Source: Archivesica marissinica (Eukaryota; Mollusca; Bivalvia; Venerida; Vesicomyidae). From it: a stretch of 64,000 bases of DNA. Where the stretch lies: contig CM026403.1 in the NCBI GenBank assembly GCA_014843695.1, positions 74,125,688 to 74,189,687 on the forward strand. Direction: 5' to 3'. Position 1 is the stretch's first letter. Each line of letters opens with the position of its first letter. Below are positions 42,901-54,768 of this stretch, in pieces. The notes beneath the pieces are model-generated. The model had not been told where the DNA came from. It ran no database searches and worked only from the letters and a program-made list of their open reading frames with translations. The position numbers and the translations under genes are program-made.

Positions 42901-45900
42901 TAGCGGAGGCTCAAGCTACGTAGCGAGGGCTCAAGCTGCTGGTAGCGGAGGGCTCAAGCTGCTGGTAGCGGAGGGCTCAAGCTACTGGTAGCAGAGGGCT
43001 CAAGCTACTGGTAGCAGAGGGCTCAAGCTACTGGTAGCGGAGGGCTCAAGCTACTGGTAGCGGAGGGCTCAAGCTGCTGGTAGCGGAGGGCTCAAGCTAC
43101 AGATAGCGGAGGGCTCAAGCTGCGGATAGCGGAGGGCTCAAGCTGCGGATAGCGGAGGGCTCAAGCTGCTGGTAGCAGAGGGCTCAAGCTACTGGTAGCG
43201 GAGGGTTCAAGCTACTGGTAGCGGAGGGTCAAGCTACTGGTAGCGGAGGGCTCAAGCTGCTGGTAGCGGAGGGCTCAAGCTTGGTAGCGGAGGCTCAAGC
43301 TACGGATAGCGGAGGGCTCAAGCTGCTGGTAGGGAGGGCTCAAGCTACTGATAGCGGAGGGCTCAAGCTACGGATAGCAGAGGGCTCAAGCTACGGATAG
43401 CAGAGGGCTCAAGCTGCTGGTAGCGGAGGGCTCAAGCTGCTGGTAGCGGAGGGCTCAAGCTACTGGTAGCGGAGGACTCAAGCTACTGGTAGCAGAGGGC
43501 TCAAGCTACTGGTAGCGGAGGGTTCAAGCTACTGGTAGCGGAAGGCTCAAGCTGCTGGTAGCGGAGGGCTCAACCTACTGATAGCGGAGGGCTCAAGCTG
43601 CTGGTAGCGGAGAGCTCAAGCTACAGATAGCGGAGGGCTCAAGCTGCGGATAGGGAGGGCTCAAGCTGCGGATAGCGGAGGGCTCAAGCTGCTGGTAGCG
43701 GAGGGCTCAAGCTACTGGTAGCAGAGGACTCAAGCTACTGGTAGCAGAGGGCTCAAGTTACTGGTAGCGGAGGGTTCAAGCTACTGGTAGCGGAGGGCTC
43801 AAGCTGCTGTTAGAAGAGGGCTCAAGCTACTGGTAGCAGAGGGCTGGTAGTGGAGAGCTCAAGCTACGGATAGCGGAGGGCTCAAGCTGCGGATAGCGGA
43901 GGGCTCAAGCTGCTGGTAGCAGAGGGCTCAAGCTACTGGTAGCGGAGGGTTCAAGCTACTGGTAGCGGAGGGTTCAAGCTACTGGTAGCGGAGGGCTCAA
44001 GCTGCTGGTAGCGGAGGGCTCAAGCTGTTGGTAGCGGAGAGCTCAAGCTACGGATAGCGGAGGGCTCAAGCTGCTGGTAGTGGAGGGCTCAAGCTACTGG
44101 TAGTGGAGGGCTTAAGCTACGGATAGCAGAGGGCTCAAGCTACGGATAGCAGAGGGCTCAAGCTGCGGATAGCGGCGGGCTCAAGCTGCTAGTAGCGGAT
44201 GGCTCAAGCTACTGGTAACGGAGGGCTCAAGCTACTGGTATCAGAGGGCTCAAGCTACTGGTAGTGGAGGGTTCAAGCTACCGGTAGCGGAAGGCTCAAG
44301 CTGCTGGTAGCGGAGGGCTCAAGGTACTGGTAGCGGAGGGCTCAAGCTGCTGGTAGCGGAGGCTCAAGCTGCTGGATAGGGAGGGCTCAAGCTGCGGATA
44401 GCGGAGGGCTCAAGCTACTGGTAGCGGAGGGCTCAAGCTACTGGTAGCGGAGGGCTCAAGCTACTGGTAGCAGAGGACTCAAGCTACTGGTAGCAGAGGG
44501 CTCAAGCTACTGGTAGCGGAGGGTTCAAGCTACTGGTAGCGGAGGGCTCAAGCTGCTGTTAGCGGAGGGCTCAAGCTACTGGTAGCAGAGGCTGTATGGA
44601 GAGCTCAAGCTACGGATAGCGGAGGGCTCAAGCTGCGGATAGCGGAGGGCTCAAGCTGCTGGTAGCAGAGGGCTCAAGCTACTGGTAGCGGAGGGTTCAA
44701 GCTACTGGTAGCGGAGGGTTCAAGCTACTGGTAGCGGAGGGCTCAAGCTGCTGGTAGCGGAGGGCTCAAGCTGTTGGTAGCGGAGAGCTCAAGCTACGGA
44801 TAGCGGAGGGCTCAAGCTGCTGGTAGTGGAGGGCTCAAGCTACTGGTAGTGGAGGGCTTAAGCTACGGATAGCAGAGGGCTCAAGCTACGGATAGCAGAG
44901 GGCTCAAGCTGCGGATAGCGGCGGGCTCAAGCTGCTAGTAGCGGATGGCTCAAGCTACTGGTAACGGAGAGCTCAAGCTACTGGTATCAGAGGGCTCAAG
45001 CTACTGGTAGTGGAGGGTTCAAGCTACCGGTAGCGGAAGGCTCAAGCTGCTGGTAGCGGAGGGCTCAAGGTACTGGTAGCGGAGGGCTCAAGCTGCTGGT
45101 AGCGGAGAGCTCAAGCTACGGATAGCGGAGGGCTCAAGCTGCGGATAGTGGAGGGCTCAAGCTGCGGATAGCGGAGGGCTCAAGCTACTGGTAGCGGAGG
45201 GCTCAAGCTACTGGTAGCGGAGGGCTCAAGCTACTGGTAGCAGAGGACTCAAGCTACTGGTAGCAGAGGGCTCAAGCTACTGGTAGCGGAGGGTTCAAGC
45301 TACTGGTAGCGGAAGGCTCAAGCTGCTGGTAGCGGAGGGCTCATCCTACTGATAGCGGAGGGCTCAAGCTGCTGGTAGCGGAGAGCTCAAGCTACAGATA
45401 GCAGAGGACTCAAGCTACTGGTAGCAGAGGGCTCAAGCTGCTGGTAGCGGAGGGCTTAAGCTACTGGTAGCAGAGGACTCAAGCTACTGGTAGCAGAGGG
45501 CTCAAGTTACTGGTAGCGGAGGGTTCAAGCTACTGGTAGCGGAGGGCTCAAGCTGCTGGTAGCAGAGGGCTGGTAGCGGAGGGCTCAAGCTGCGGATAGC
45601 GGAGGGCTCAAGCTGCTGGTAGCAGAGGGCTCAAGCTACTGGTAGCGGAGGGTTCAAGCTACTGGTAGCGGAGGGTTCAAGCTACTGGTAGCGGAGGGCT
45701 CAAGCTGCTGGTAGCGGAGGGCTCAAGCTGTTGGTAGCGGAGAGCTCAAGCTACGGATAGCGGAGGGCTCAAGCTACGGATAGCGGAGGGCTCAAGCTGC
45801 TGGTAGTGGAGGGCTCAAGCTACTGGTAGTGGAGGGCGTAAGCTACGGATAGCAGAGGGCTCAAGCTACGGATAGCAGAGGGCTCAAGCTGCTGGTAGCG

Positions 45901-48900
45901 GAAGGCTCAAGCTGCTGGTAGCGGAGGGCTCAAGCTGCTGGTAGCTGAGGGCTCAAGCTGCTAGTAGCGGAGGGCTTAAGCTGCTGGTAGCAGAGGGCTC
46001 AAGCTACTGGTAGCGGAGGGCTCAAGCTACTGGTAGCTGAGGGCTCAAGCTACTGGTAGCTGAGGGCTCAAGCTGCTGGTAGCGGAGGGCTCAAGCTACT
46101 GGTAGCGGAGGGCTCAAGCTGCTGGTAGCGGAGAGCTCAAGCTACAGATAGCGGAGGGCTCAAGCTGCGGATAGCGGAGGGCTCAAGCTGCGGATAGCGG
46201 AGGGCTCAAGCTAGTAGCGGATGGCTCAAGCTGCTGGTAGCGGAGGGCTCATCCTACTGATAGCGGAGGGCTCAAGCTGCTGGTAGCGGAGAGCTCAAGC
46301 TACAGATAGCAGAGGACTCAAGCTACTGGTAGCAGAGGGCTCAAGCTACTGGTAGCGGAGGGTTCAAGCTACTGGTAGCGGAAGGCTCAAGCTGCTGGTA
46401 GCGGAGGGCTCATCCTACTGATAGCGGAGGGCTCAAGCTGCTGGTAGCGGAGAGCTCAAGCTACAGATAGCGGAGGGCTCAAGCTGCGGATAGCGGAGGG
46501 CTCAAGCTGCTGGTAGCGGAGGGCTCAAGCTACTGGTAGCAGAGGCTCAAGCTACTGGTAGCAGAGGGCTCAAGCTACTGGTAGCGGAGGGCTCAAGCTG
46601 CTGGTAGCGGAGGGCTCAAGCTACTGGTAGCAGAGGGCTGGTAGCGGAGGGCTCAAGCTACGGATAGCGGAGGGCTCAAGCTGCTGGTAGCGGAGGGCTC
46701 AATCTGTTGGTAGCGGAGAGCTCAAGCTACGGATAGCGGAGGGCTCAAGCTGCGGATAGCGGAGGGCTCAAGCTGCTGGTAGCGGAGGGCTCAAGCTACG
46801 GATAGCGGAGGGCTCAAGCTGCGGATAGCGGAGGGCTCAAGCTGCTGGTAGCGGAGGGCTCATCCTACTGATAGCGGAGGGCTCAAGCTACTGGTAGCGG
46901 AGGGCTCAAGCTACTGGTAGCAGAGGGCTCAAGCTACTGGTAGCGGAGGGCTCAAGCTACTGGTAGCGGAAGGCTCAAGCTGCTGGTAGCGGAGGGCTCA
47001 TCCTACTGATAGCGGAGGGCTCAAGCTGCTGGTAGCGGAGAGCTCAAGCTACAGATAGCGGAGGGCTCAAGCTGCGGATAGCGGAGGGCTCAAGCTGCTG
47101 GTAGCGGAGGGCTCAAGCTACTGGTAGCAGAGGACTCAAGCTACTGGTAGCAGAGGGCTCAAGTTACTGGTAGCGGAGGGTTCAAGCTACTGGTAGCGGA
47201 GGGCTCAAGCTGCTGTTAGAAGAGGGCTCAAGCTACTGGTAGCAGAGGGCTGGTAGCGGAGAGCTCAAGCTACGGATAGCGGAGGGCTCAAGCTGCGGAT
47301 AGCGGAGGGCTCAAGCTGCTGGTAGCAGAGGGCTCAAGCTACTGGTAGCGGAGGGTTCAAGCTACTGGTAGCGGAGGGTTCAAGCTACTGGTAGCGGAGG
47401 GCTCAAGCTGCTGGTAGCGGAGGGCTCAAGCTGTTGGTAGCGGAGAGCTCAAGCTACGGATAGCGGAGGGCTCAAGCTGCTGGTAGTGGAGGGCTCAAGC
47501 TACTGGTAGTGGAGGGCTTAAGCTACGGATAGCAGAGGGCTCAAGCTACGGATAGCAGAGGGCTCAAGCTGCTGGTAGCGGAAGGCTCAAGATGCTGGTA
47601 GCGGAGGGCTCAAGCTGCTGGTAGCTGAGGGCTCAAGCTGCTAGTAGCGGAGGGCTTAAGCTGCTGGTAGCAGAGGGCTCAAGCTACTGGTAGCGGAGGG
47701 CTCAAGCTACTGGTAGCTGAGGGCTCAAGCTACTGGTAGCTGAGGGCTCAAGCTACTGGTAGCTGAGGGCTCAAGCTGCTGGTAGCGGAGTGCTCAAGCT
47801 ACTGGTAGCGGAGGGCTCAAGTTGCTGGTAGCGGAGAGCTCAAGCTACAGATAGCGGAGGGCTCAAGCTGCGGATAGCGGAGGGCTCAAGCTGCGGATAG
47901 CGGAGGGCTCAAGCTGCTAGTAGCGGATGGCTCAAGCTGCTGGTAGCGGAGGGCTCATCCTACTGATAGCAGAGGACTCAAGCTACTGGTAGCAGAGGGC
48001 TCAAGCTACTGGTAGCGGAGGGTTCAAGCTACTGGTAGCGGAAGGCTCAAGCTGCTGGTAGCGGAGGGCTCATCCTACTGATAGCGGAGGGCTCAAGCTG
48101 CTGGTAGCGGAGAGCTCAAGCTACAGATAGTGGAGGGCTCAAGCTGCGGATAGCGGAGGGCTCAAGCTGCTGGTAGCGGAGGGCTCAAGTTACTGGTAGC
48201 GGAGGGTTCAAGCTACTGGTAGCGGAGGGCTCAAGCTGCTGGTAGCGGAGGGCTCAAGCTACTGGTAGCAGAGGGCTGGTAGCGGAGAGCTCAAGCTACG
48301 GATAGCGGAGGGCTCAAGCTGCGGATAGCGGAGGGCTCAAGCTGCTGGTAGCGGTGGGCTCAAGCTACTGGTTGCGGAGGGCTCAAGCTGCTGGTAGCGG
48401 AGGGCTCAATCTGTTGGTAGCGGAGAGCTCAAGCTACGGATAGCGGAGGGCTCAAGCTGCGGATAGCGGAGGGCTCAAGCTGCTGGTAGCGGAGGGCTCA
48501 AGCTACGGATAGCGGATGGCTCAATGCGGGGAGCGGAGGGCTCAAGCTGCTGGTAGCGGAGGGCTCAAGCTACTGGTAGTAGAGGGCTCAAGCTACTGGT
48601 AGTGGAGGGCTCAAGCTACTGGTAGTGGAGGGCTTAAGCTACGGATAGCAGAGAGCTCAAGCTACGGATAGCAGAGGGCTCAAGCTGCTGGTAGCGGAGG
48701 GCTCAAGCTGCTGGTAGCGGAGGGCTCAAGCTACTGGTAGCTGAGGGCTCAAGCTGCTGGTAGCGGAGGGCTCAAGCTACAGGTAGCGGAGGGCTCAAGC
48801 TACTGGTAGCGGAGGGTTCAAGCTACTGGTAGCGGAGGGCTCAAGCTGCTGGTAGCAGAGGGCTGGTAGCGGAGAGCTCAAGCTACGGATAGCGGAGGGC

Positions 48901-49029
48901 TCAAGCTGCGGATAGCGGAGGGCTCAAGCTGCTGGTAGCAGAGGGCTCAAGCTACTGGTAGCGGAGGGCTCAAGCTACTGGTAGCAGAGGGCTCAAGCTA
49001 CTGGTAGCGGAGGGCTCAAGCTACTGGTA
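39972..49029 (+). repeat. 23-bp satellite array, block 2 (contig B)
   Basis: Same unit, orientation and variant types as block 1. It stops abruptly at the second gap. Two long stretches match block 1: 43928-44358 matches 1-431, and 47965-49029 matches 3471-4535 with no difference noticed (constant offset 44494). A further higher-order period of 746 bp is seen (GATAGCGGCG at 44168 and 44914). Indel-rich patches lie near 42160-42260, 42380-42420, 42860-42920 and 44355-44390. Confidence 0.97.
40919..41025 (-). repeat. Inverted segment of about four units inside the satellite
   Basis: From about 40931 to 41016 the units read CAGCTTGAGCCCTCCGCTAT, the reverse complement of the rest. Both junctions are palindromes: AGCTACCGGTAGCT (40919-40932) and GTAGCTTGAGCTCAAGCTAC (41006-41025). 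No other inversion was noticed in about 24 kb of array. Confidence 0.9.
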
Positions 49030-50029
49030 NNNNNNNNNNNNNNNNNNNNNNNNNNNNNNNNNNNNNNNNNNNNNNNNNNNNNNNNNNNNNNNNNNNNNNN
49101 NNNNNNNNNNNNNNNNNNNNNNNNNNNNNNNNNNNNNNNNNNNNNNNNNNNNNNNNNNNNNNNNNNNNNNNNNNNNNNNNNNNNNNNNNNNNNNNNNNNN
49201 NNNNNNNNNNNNNNNNNNNNNNNNNNNNNNNNNNNNNNNNNNNNNNNNNNNNNNNNNNNNNNNNNNNNNNNNNNNNNNNNNNNNNNNNNNNNNNNNNNNN
49301 NNNNNNNNNNNNNNNNNNNNNNNNNNNNNNNNNNNNNNNNNNNNNNNNNNNNNNNNNNNNNNNNNNNNNNNNNNNNNNNNNNNNNNNNNNNNNNNNNNNN
49401 NNNNNNNNNNNNNNNNNNNNNNNNNNNNNNNNNNNNNNNNNNNNNNNNNNNNNNNNNNNNNNNNNNNNNNNNNNNNNNNNNNNNNNNNNNNNNNNNNNNN
49501 NNNNNNNNNNNNNNNNNNNNNNNNNNNNNNNNNNNNNNNNNNNNNNNNNNNNNNNNNNNNNNNNNNNNNNNNNNNNNNNNNNNNNNNNNNNNNNNNNNNN
49601 NNNNNNNNNNNNNNNNNNNNNNNNNNNNNNNNNNNNNNNNNNNNNNNNNNNNNNNNNNNNNNNNNNNNNNNNNNNNNNNNNNNNNNNNNNNNNNNNNNNN
49701 NNNNNNNNNNNNNNNNNNNNNNNNNNNNNNNNNNNNNNNNNNNNNNNNNNNNNNNNNNNNNNNNNNNNNNNNNNNNNNNNNNNNNNNNNNNNNNNNNNNN
49801 NNNNNNNNNNNNNNNNNNNNNNNNNNNNNNNNNNNNNNNNNNNNNNNNNNNNNNNNNNNNNNNNNNNNNNNNNNNNNNNNNNNNNNNNNNNNNNNNNNNN
49901 NNNNNNNNNNNNNNNNNNNNNNNNNNNNNNNNNNNNNNNNNNNNNNNNNNNNNNNNNNNNNNNNNNNNNNNNNNNNNNNNNNNNNNNNNNNNNNNNNNNN
50001 NNNNNNNNNNNNNNNNNNNNNNNNNNNNN
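49030..50029. other. Assembly gap (1000 N)
   Basis: Second scaffold placeholder of exactly 1000 N, between the satellite and a different array. Confidence 1.
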
Positions 50030-50880
50030 TCTAGTATACATACCATCTAGTATACATACAATCTAGTATACATACCATCTAGTATACATACACTCTAGTA
50101 TACATGCACTCTAGTATACATGCCATCTAGTATACATACACTCTAGTATACATACCATCTAGTATACATACAATCTAGTATACATACACTCTAGTATACA
50201 TACACTCTAGTATACATACAATCTAGTATACATACACTCTAGTATACATACACTCATAGTATACATACATCTAGTTACATACATCTAGTATACATTACCA
50301 TCAGTATACATACATTAGAATACATACACTCTAGTATACATTCCAATCTTTATAAGGTATACATACCATTAGTATACATACACTATAGATACATGACCAT
50401 CTAGTATACATACACTCTAGTATAAATACAATCTAGTATACTACAATCTAGTATACATACATTAGTATACATACACTCTAGTATACATACCATCTAGTAT
50501 ACATACCATCTAGTATACATACACTCTAGTATACATACACTCTAGTATACATGCAATCTAGTATACATGCCATCTAGTATAAATACAATCTAGTATACAT
50601 ACACTCTAGTATACATACCATCTAGTATACATACACTCTAGTATACATACAATCTAGTATACATACAATCTAGTATACATACCATCTAGTATACATACCA
50701 TCTAGTATACATACAATCTAGTATACATACCATCTAGTATACATACCATCTAGTATACATACACTCTAGTATACATACACTCTAGTATACATACAATCTA
50801 GTATACATGCCATCTAGTATACATACACTCTAGTATACATACAATCTAGTATACATGCCATCTAGTATACATACAATATA
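50030..50880 (+). repeat. 16-bp minisatellite TCTAGTATACATACAC
   Basis: About 53 units, with ACAC/ACAA/ACCA/GCCA endings mixed. It is rich in palindromic CTAG and GTATAC. Units near 50250-50460 carry many base losses. Confidence 0.95.
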
Positions 50881-51118
50881 GTGCATTGTATATAGACAAT
50901 CTAGTAGCATTCAGACAATCTAGTATACAGACTCTAGTGTATAGACAATTTACTGTTTATACACTCGTATTGTATAGACAATCTTGTGTACAGACAATCT
51001 AGTATACAATCAATCTAGTATACATACAATATAGAGTACATTGTATACAGACAAGCTAGTGTACAGACAAAATAGTATTCAGACGATATAGTATATAGAC
51101 AATATAGTACATGTATAC
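50881..51118 (+). repeat. Transition zone between the 16-bp and 45-bp arrays
   Basis: Irregular units mix CTAGTATAC with CATTGTATATAGACAA and CAGACAATCTAGT, intermediate between the arrays on either side. Confidence 0.7.
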
Positions 51119-51622
51119 AGACATTCTAGTACATTGTATATAGACAATCTAGTACATGTATACAGACATTCTAGTACATTGTATATAGACAATCTAGTAC
51201 ATGTATACAGACATTCTAGTACATTGTATATAGACAATATAGTACATGTATACAGACATTCTAGTACATTGTATATAGACAATATAGTACATGTATACAG
51301 ACATTCTAGTACATTGTATATAGACAATATAGTACATGTATACAGACATTCTAGTACATTGTATATAGACAATATAGTACATGTATACAGACATTCTAGT
51401 ACATTGTATATAGACAATCTAGTACATGTATACAGACATTCTAGTACATTGTATATAGACAATATAGTACATGTATACAGACATTCTAGTACATTGTATA
51501 TAGACAATATAGTACATGTATACAGACATTCTAGTACATTGTATATAGACAATATAGTACATGTATACAGACATTCTAGTACATTGTATATAGACAATCT
51601 AGTACATGTATACAGACATTGC
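51119..51622 (+). repeat. 45-bp minisatellite
   Basis: Eleven or so very similar units of TCTAGTACATTGTATATAGA, CAATATAGTACATGTATACA and GACAT. Unit length is a multiple of 3, so open frames of 172 and 189 aa exist on opposite strands. They are repeat artefacts. Confidence 0.95.
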
Positions 51623-51639
51623 TTGTCCGTGAAGTCGGA

Positions 51640-51885
51640 TGATAATGAACTACATCACTATCTACGTCAAATGGCTAGCTCTGACAATCTGTTGAGTTGG
51701 TGAGAGAACATGAACAGAATACCCTTAAATTACCAATTCGAAAGGAATATATTTGCTGCACCGGCTGTATCTGTGCCTTGAGAAAGATTTTTCAGAAAGG
51801 CATTTATTTTCTAACTTAAGAATGAGACTGTCAAGTGATTTAGTGGATGACAATTTCCTTTATGCTTTCCAAAGAATTATTTAGT
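51640..51885 (+). pseudogene. hAT dimerisation-domain remnant
   Basis: Across shifting frames the text gives FAAPAVSVP, ERFFRKAF, then SNLRMRLSSDLVDDNFLYAF. This matches the carboxy-terminal hAT block (Ser-x-x-Arg-x-Arg-Leu-Ser) seen in hobo/ZBED-type transposases. Stops and frameshifts break it, and nothing upstream remains because a minisatellite abuts. Confidence 0.6.
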
Positions 51886-52013
51886 TTTCTGAAACTTCGT
51901 TTTGAAACAGTGGCAGGTGGCATTTTCTTTCCCACTGCTGTGGGAATATATAAGTTTTTGTTTCAACTTCTAACGCAACTGTGGATGGTATTGACATGAC
52001 ACTCCCAGCAGGA

Positions 52014-52240
52014 AGTCGTGATAGCGCAGTGGATGCATGTTCGCTTCAGGTGTGAAAGGCCCCGAGTTCGAGCCCGGCTGGAGCCGGTACGATTGTGCCC
52101 TTAGGCAAGGCTTTTAAATTCCACATTGCCTCTTCTCTCTCCCTCGTGGCGATGGATTTCATCAGGAATGAGGTCTCGAGAGTGATTAATATAAGTTGTA
52201 ATAACTTGTTTCGCAATCGAGCTAAAATAAATTTGTATAA
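52014..52240 (+). mobile_element. tRNA-derived SINE, first family, copy 2
   Basis: GATAGCGCAGTGGATGCATG (A box), CCGAGTTCGAGCCCGGCTGG (B box), GTGCCCTTAGGCAAGGC, and tail CGAGAGTGATTAATATAAGT with TTTCGCAATCGAGCTAAAAT. It is the best preserved copy in the window. Confidence 0.9.
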
Positions 52241-53753
52241 ACTAAGCAGGGGCAAATTCATTGGAAATCATAAAATAAAAAGATTTGTGTTTATTAATGT
52301 AAGATAGGATTTTGTTTCATCTCATGATCATCGAAATATGTTTTTCATTCATGGAAACACATATTTCTGTGACAATTTGAGTGTGTTTTACGTTTATTTA
52401 TCGTCGCTACCGGTTGCCCATGTGAGACTAGTGGGTGTCATGTTAACCCATACCCTGATATATACGTATTTCTATGTGTGCTATCACTACCTGATATATA
52501 CGTATTTCTACGTGTTATCGGGCACCTGATAAATACGTATATTTACGACTATACCAGTCACCTGATAAGTACGTGTTTTACGTGTCCGTTTTAAAACCAT
52601 CATTTTCGCTACTAATACGGCAGAAAAGCAGTCAAAATATGTTTCAGTAAGCAAATGGCATTTATCTATAAATGTCGGAAGTTAAAATGAAAATAAATCT
52701 AAAAATAGCAATTACTCAGGGCAATCTCCATTCATTAGCTTGGATAAAAACATCTAGGTATCTGGTAAATTTCCACGGTGAAGGCCAATTCATGCATATT
52801 GACGAATTAGAATTGGATTGGAATTAGAACATTTATCACGTGACATTATGATACATTAAATGGGTTCCCCCCACCGGAAATGCAGGTGTCAGCTGTGGAA
52901 ACAATTTTTTGTTTGAAGTTTGTTTTATATGACCACGGCTATAGATCAAAGTGCATGTAAGTCACAATGTTATGCAAGCATGGTGTTTTTTGCTATATAG
53001 TATGCATACTGCATCGGTCGGAGGGTAATAAAAGTTTGGGTTCAAAGGTTTTAATGCTAATTACCGACTAATGTCGACATGACAACAGTTTGACAGGAAG
53101 CATTCAGTTCGAAATACACAGGGCGGCGTCTTAGGAACTTGTTGATATCAAAGGATGTGTGGTGTGTTGTGTTGTAGCCTCATGGAATGGCTAATGTTGC
53201 CAGCTAAACAGAGGGTAATAAACCCAGGGGCATGGCCTTGTCCAATGAATTGGTTAGAAAATAGGACGAAACAGTTTTAACTTGCAACTTGTATCACATT
53301 GATAAAGTGCAATTCATTATAGTAATCGGTATTAACTATTAAATAAACAAATATAGTCGAATATAATAATTATTCTCCAAAACCTGCATGTCCAATATTT
53401 ACACCTCCGTATCTAAGTAAATACTAAGTTTCTTTTAAAAATTATATCGTTGAAAACATCATTTATTTTTCTAAATTTTTTATTCTTACCATAAATATAT
53501 TAAAGTAAGTTTTTATCAGGGAAAACAGGGTTAAACATGATAGGGGTCATTTTATCAGTTTTTCCTGAAATACCTTATGGGGACAGTGTACAGTTATTGG
53601 TTTCTTATCTATTGGTAGCTGATAAGCTATTACATAGTTACTGTATTGGGCTGGAGAACCTGATATGACTGTTTTATTATGAGGGAAATGGTTAATTATT
53701 GCATATGGGCTTTCAATTAATAGTGCATACTGAATATCTTATCTCTATAATAC
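52241..53753. other. Non-coding stretch with a short degenerate repeat
   Basis: Around 52455-52580 the motif CCTGATATATACGTATTTCTA recurs with decay about four times. The remainder is AT-rich unique sequence. In transcript direction it lies downstream of the ataxin-10-like exon 2, so it is probably intron; no third exon was recognised. Confidence 0.55.
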
Positions 53754-54095
53754 CTGAAAACTGATCCAAATTTCTGCCAAATCTGTAGCTGATTTGATTT
53801 GTTCCCAGATGAATAATTTCCTAAAAACTGCACAGCACATCTCAGTAACGTCACCATCTCGTCAGATTTTGCATCACAACAAACACAGTTTGAAAGTAAA
53901 GTACATGTAAGTTGGATGAATCTAGCAGAGTTTTGTATAACCATCTGGTTGTCTGTACATAGCGCACATATGTTTCGACACAGTCGATAACAGTTACTTA
54001 CACACATATATGATTGTGGTGTTTGCTCTGACATATGTGTGAAGACTTCGAGAAGAATTTCCAAATCAGAAATAAAAGTCTGGTCAAGTATCATT
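53754..54095 (-). CDS. ATXN10: Ataxin-10-like protein, exon 2
   Basis: The 342-nt exon encodes MILDQTFISDLEILLEVFTH, then YRLCRNICALCTDNQMVIQN and SDEMVTLLRCAVQFLGN, ending IWQKFGSVF. The blocks C-x-R-N-x-C, DNQ-x-x-I and LQFLGN-x-x-x-x-N-Q-x-x-W recall the amino half of ataxin-10, an armadillo-like cytoplasmic protein. The acceptor TTGTTCTTTCAG precedes 54095 and the donor TTCAG|GTATTA follows 53754. The first base completes an Arg codon with exon 1. Later exons are not found in this contig before the minisatellites. Confidence 0.72.
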
Positions 54096-54670
54096 CTGAA
54101 AGAACAAATAAGTTCAATGATTTATAAATAAAAACAATACAGTTTAATGTCACAAACATAAATGAATATATAAGTAGGTGGAACATTCTACATAGTACGT
54201 ATATTATGATATATAATATTAATTTCACGCTTGTCGTCGTGTCCTTTGTCATGCCCTGATTCTAACACCTCCTAATGGGTATATGGATCTCGAGGAGGTG
54301 GGTTTGAGTGAAGACTCAACGCAATAATTTATAATGGATGATGACATAATGCACAAATAACATTTTATGAGTTTGACAGATGACAGCTGTCAAAATATGT
54401 AAACAATACATTCAGGTGTGTTAGAGCGTAGCATCTAGTGAAAATACACGAGCAAGTTTATATTTCAAAATACATACAATTTACAGGTGACTTATCAATT
54501 CGATATCAACCTAATAAATAGACTGAAGTTTATAAATCACAAAATCTATTTTTACCTGGCTATATATCCAATACAGTCATAACAATGAAATATTAATATA
54601 TGCCCAAAATGGCGATTTATCATATATTCCAAAGCTGACCTGAAAGTGACCAACAATACATACTTTGCAT

Positions 54671-54680
54671 GTGACGTCAC
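54671..54680. promoter_or_regulatory. CRE-like palindrome GTGACGTCAC
   Basis: A full 10-bp CREB/ATF-type palindrome lies just inside intron 1 of the ataxin-10-like gene, near its presumed transcription start and about 120 bp from the opposed THAP reading frame. Confidence 0.45.
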
Positions 54681-54693
54681 AGATCGAGAGCAC

Positions 54694-54710
54694 CTGTTGT
54701 TGGCGGCCAT
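54694..54710 (-). CDS. ATXN10: Ataxin-10-like protein, short exon 1
   Basis: ATG at 54710 starts MAANN plus two bases of the next codon (17 coding nt), followed by the donor CAG|GTGCTC. The phase fits exon 2 exactly. The start sits in AAAATGGCCGCC, a YY1-like context common at the start of housekeeping genes. It is short and so uncertain, but phase, donor and context agree. Confidence 0.6.
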
Positions 54711-54768
54711 TTTAGTAGGCAAGCGTTTGTTTTCACTCGATCTTATAATAAATAACTACTATTGTTGA

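Noticed and set aside
51079..51703. Open frames of 172 and 189 codons on opposite strands
   Set aside because: Products of the 45-bp minisatellite with the same peptide repeated; no independent coding signal.
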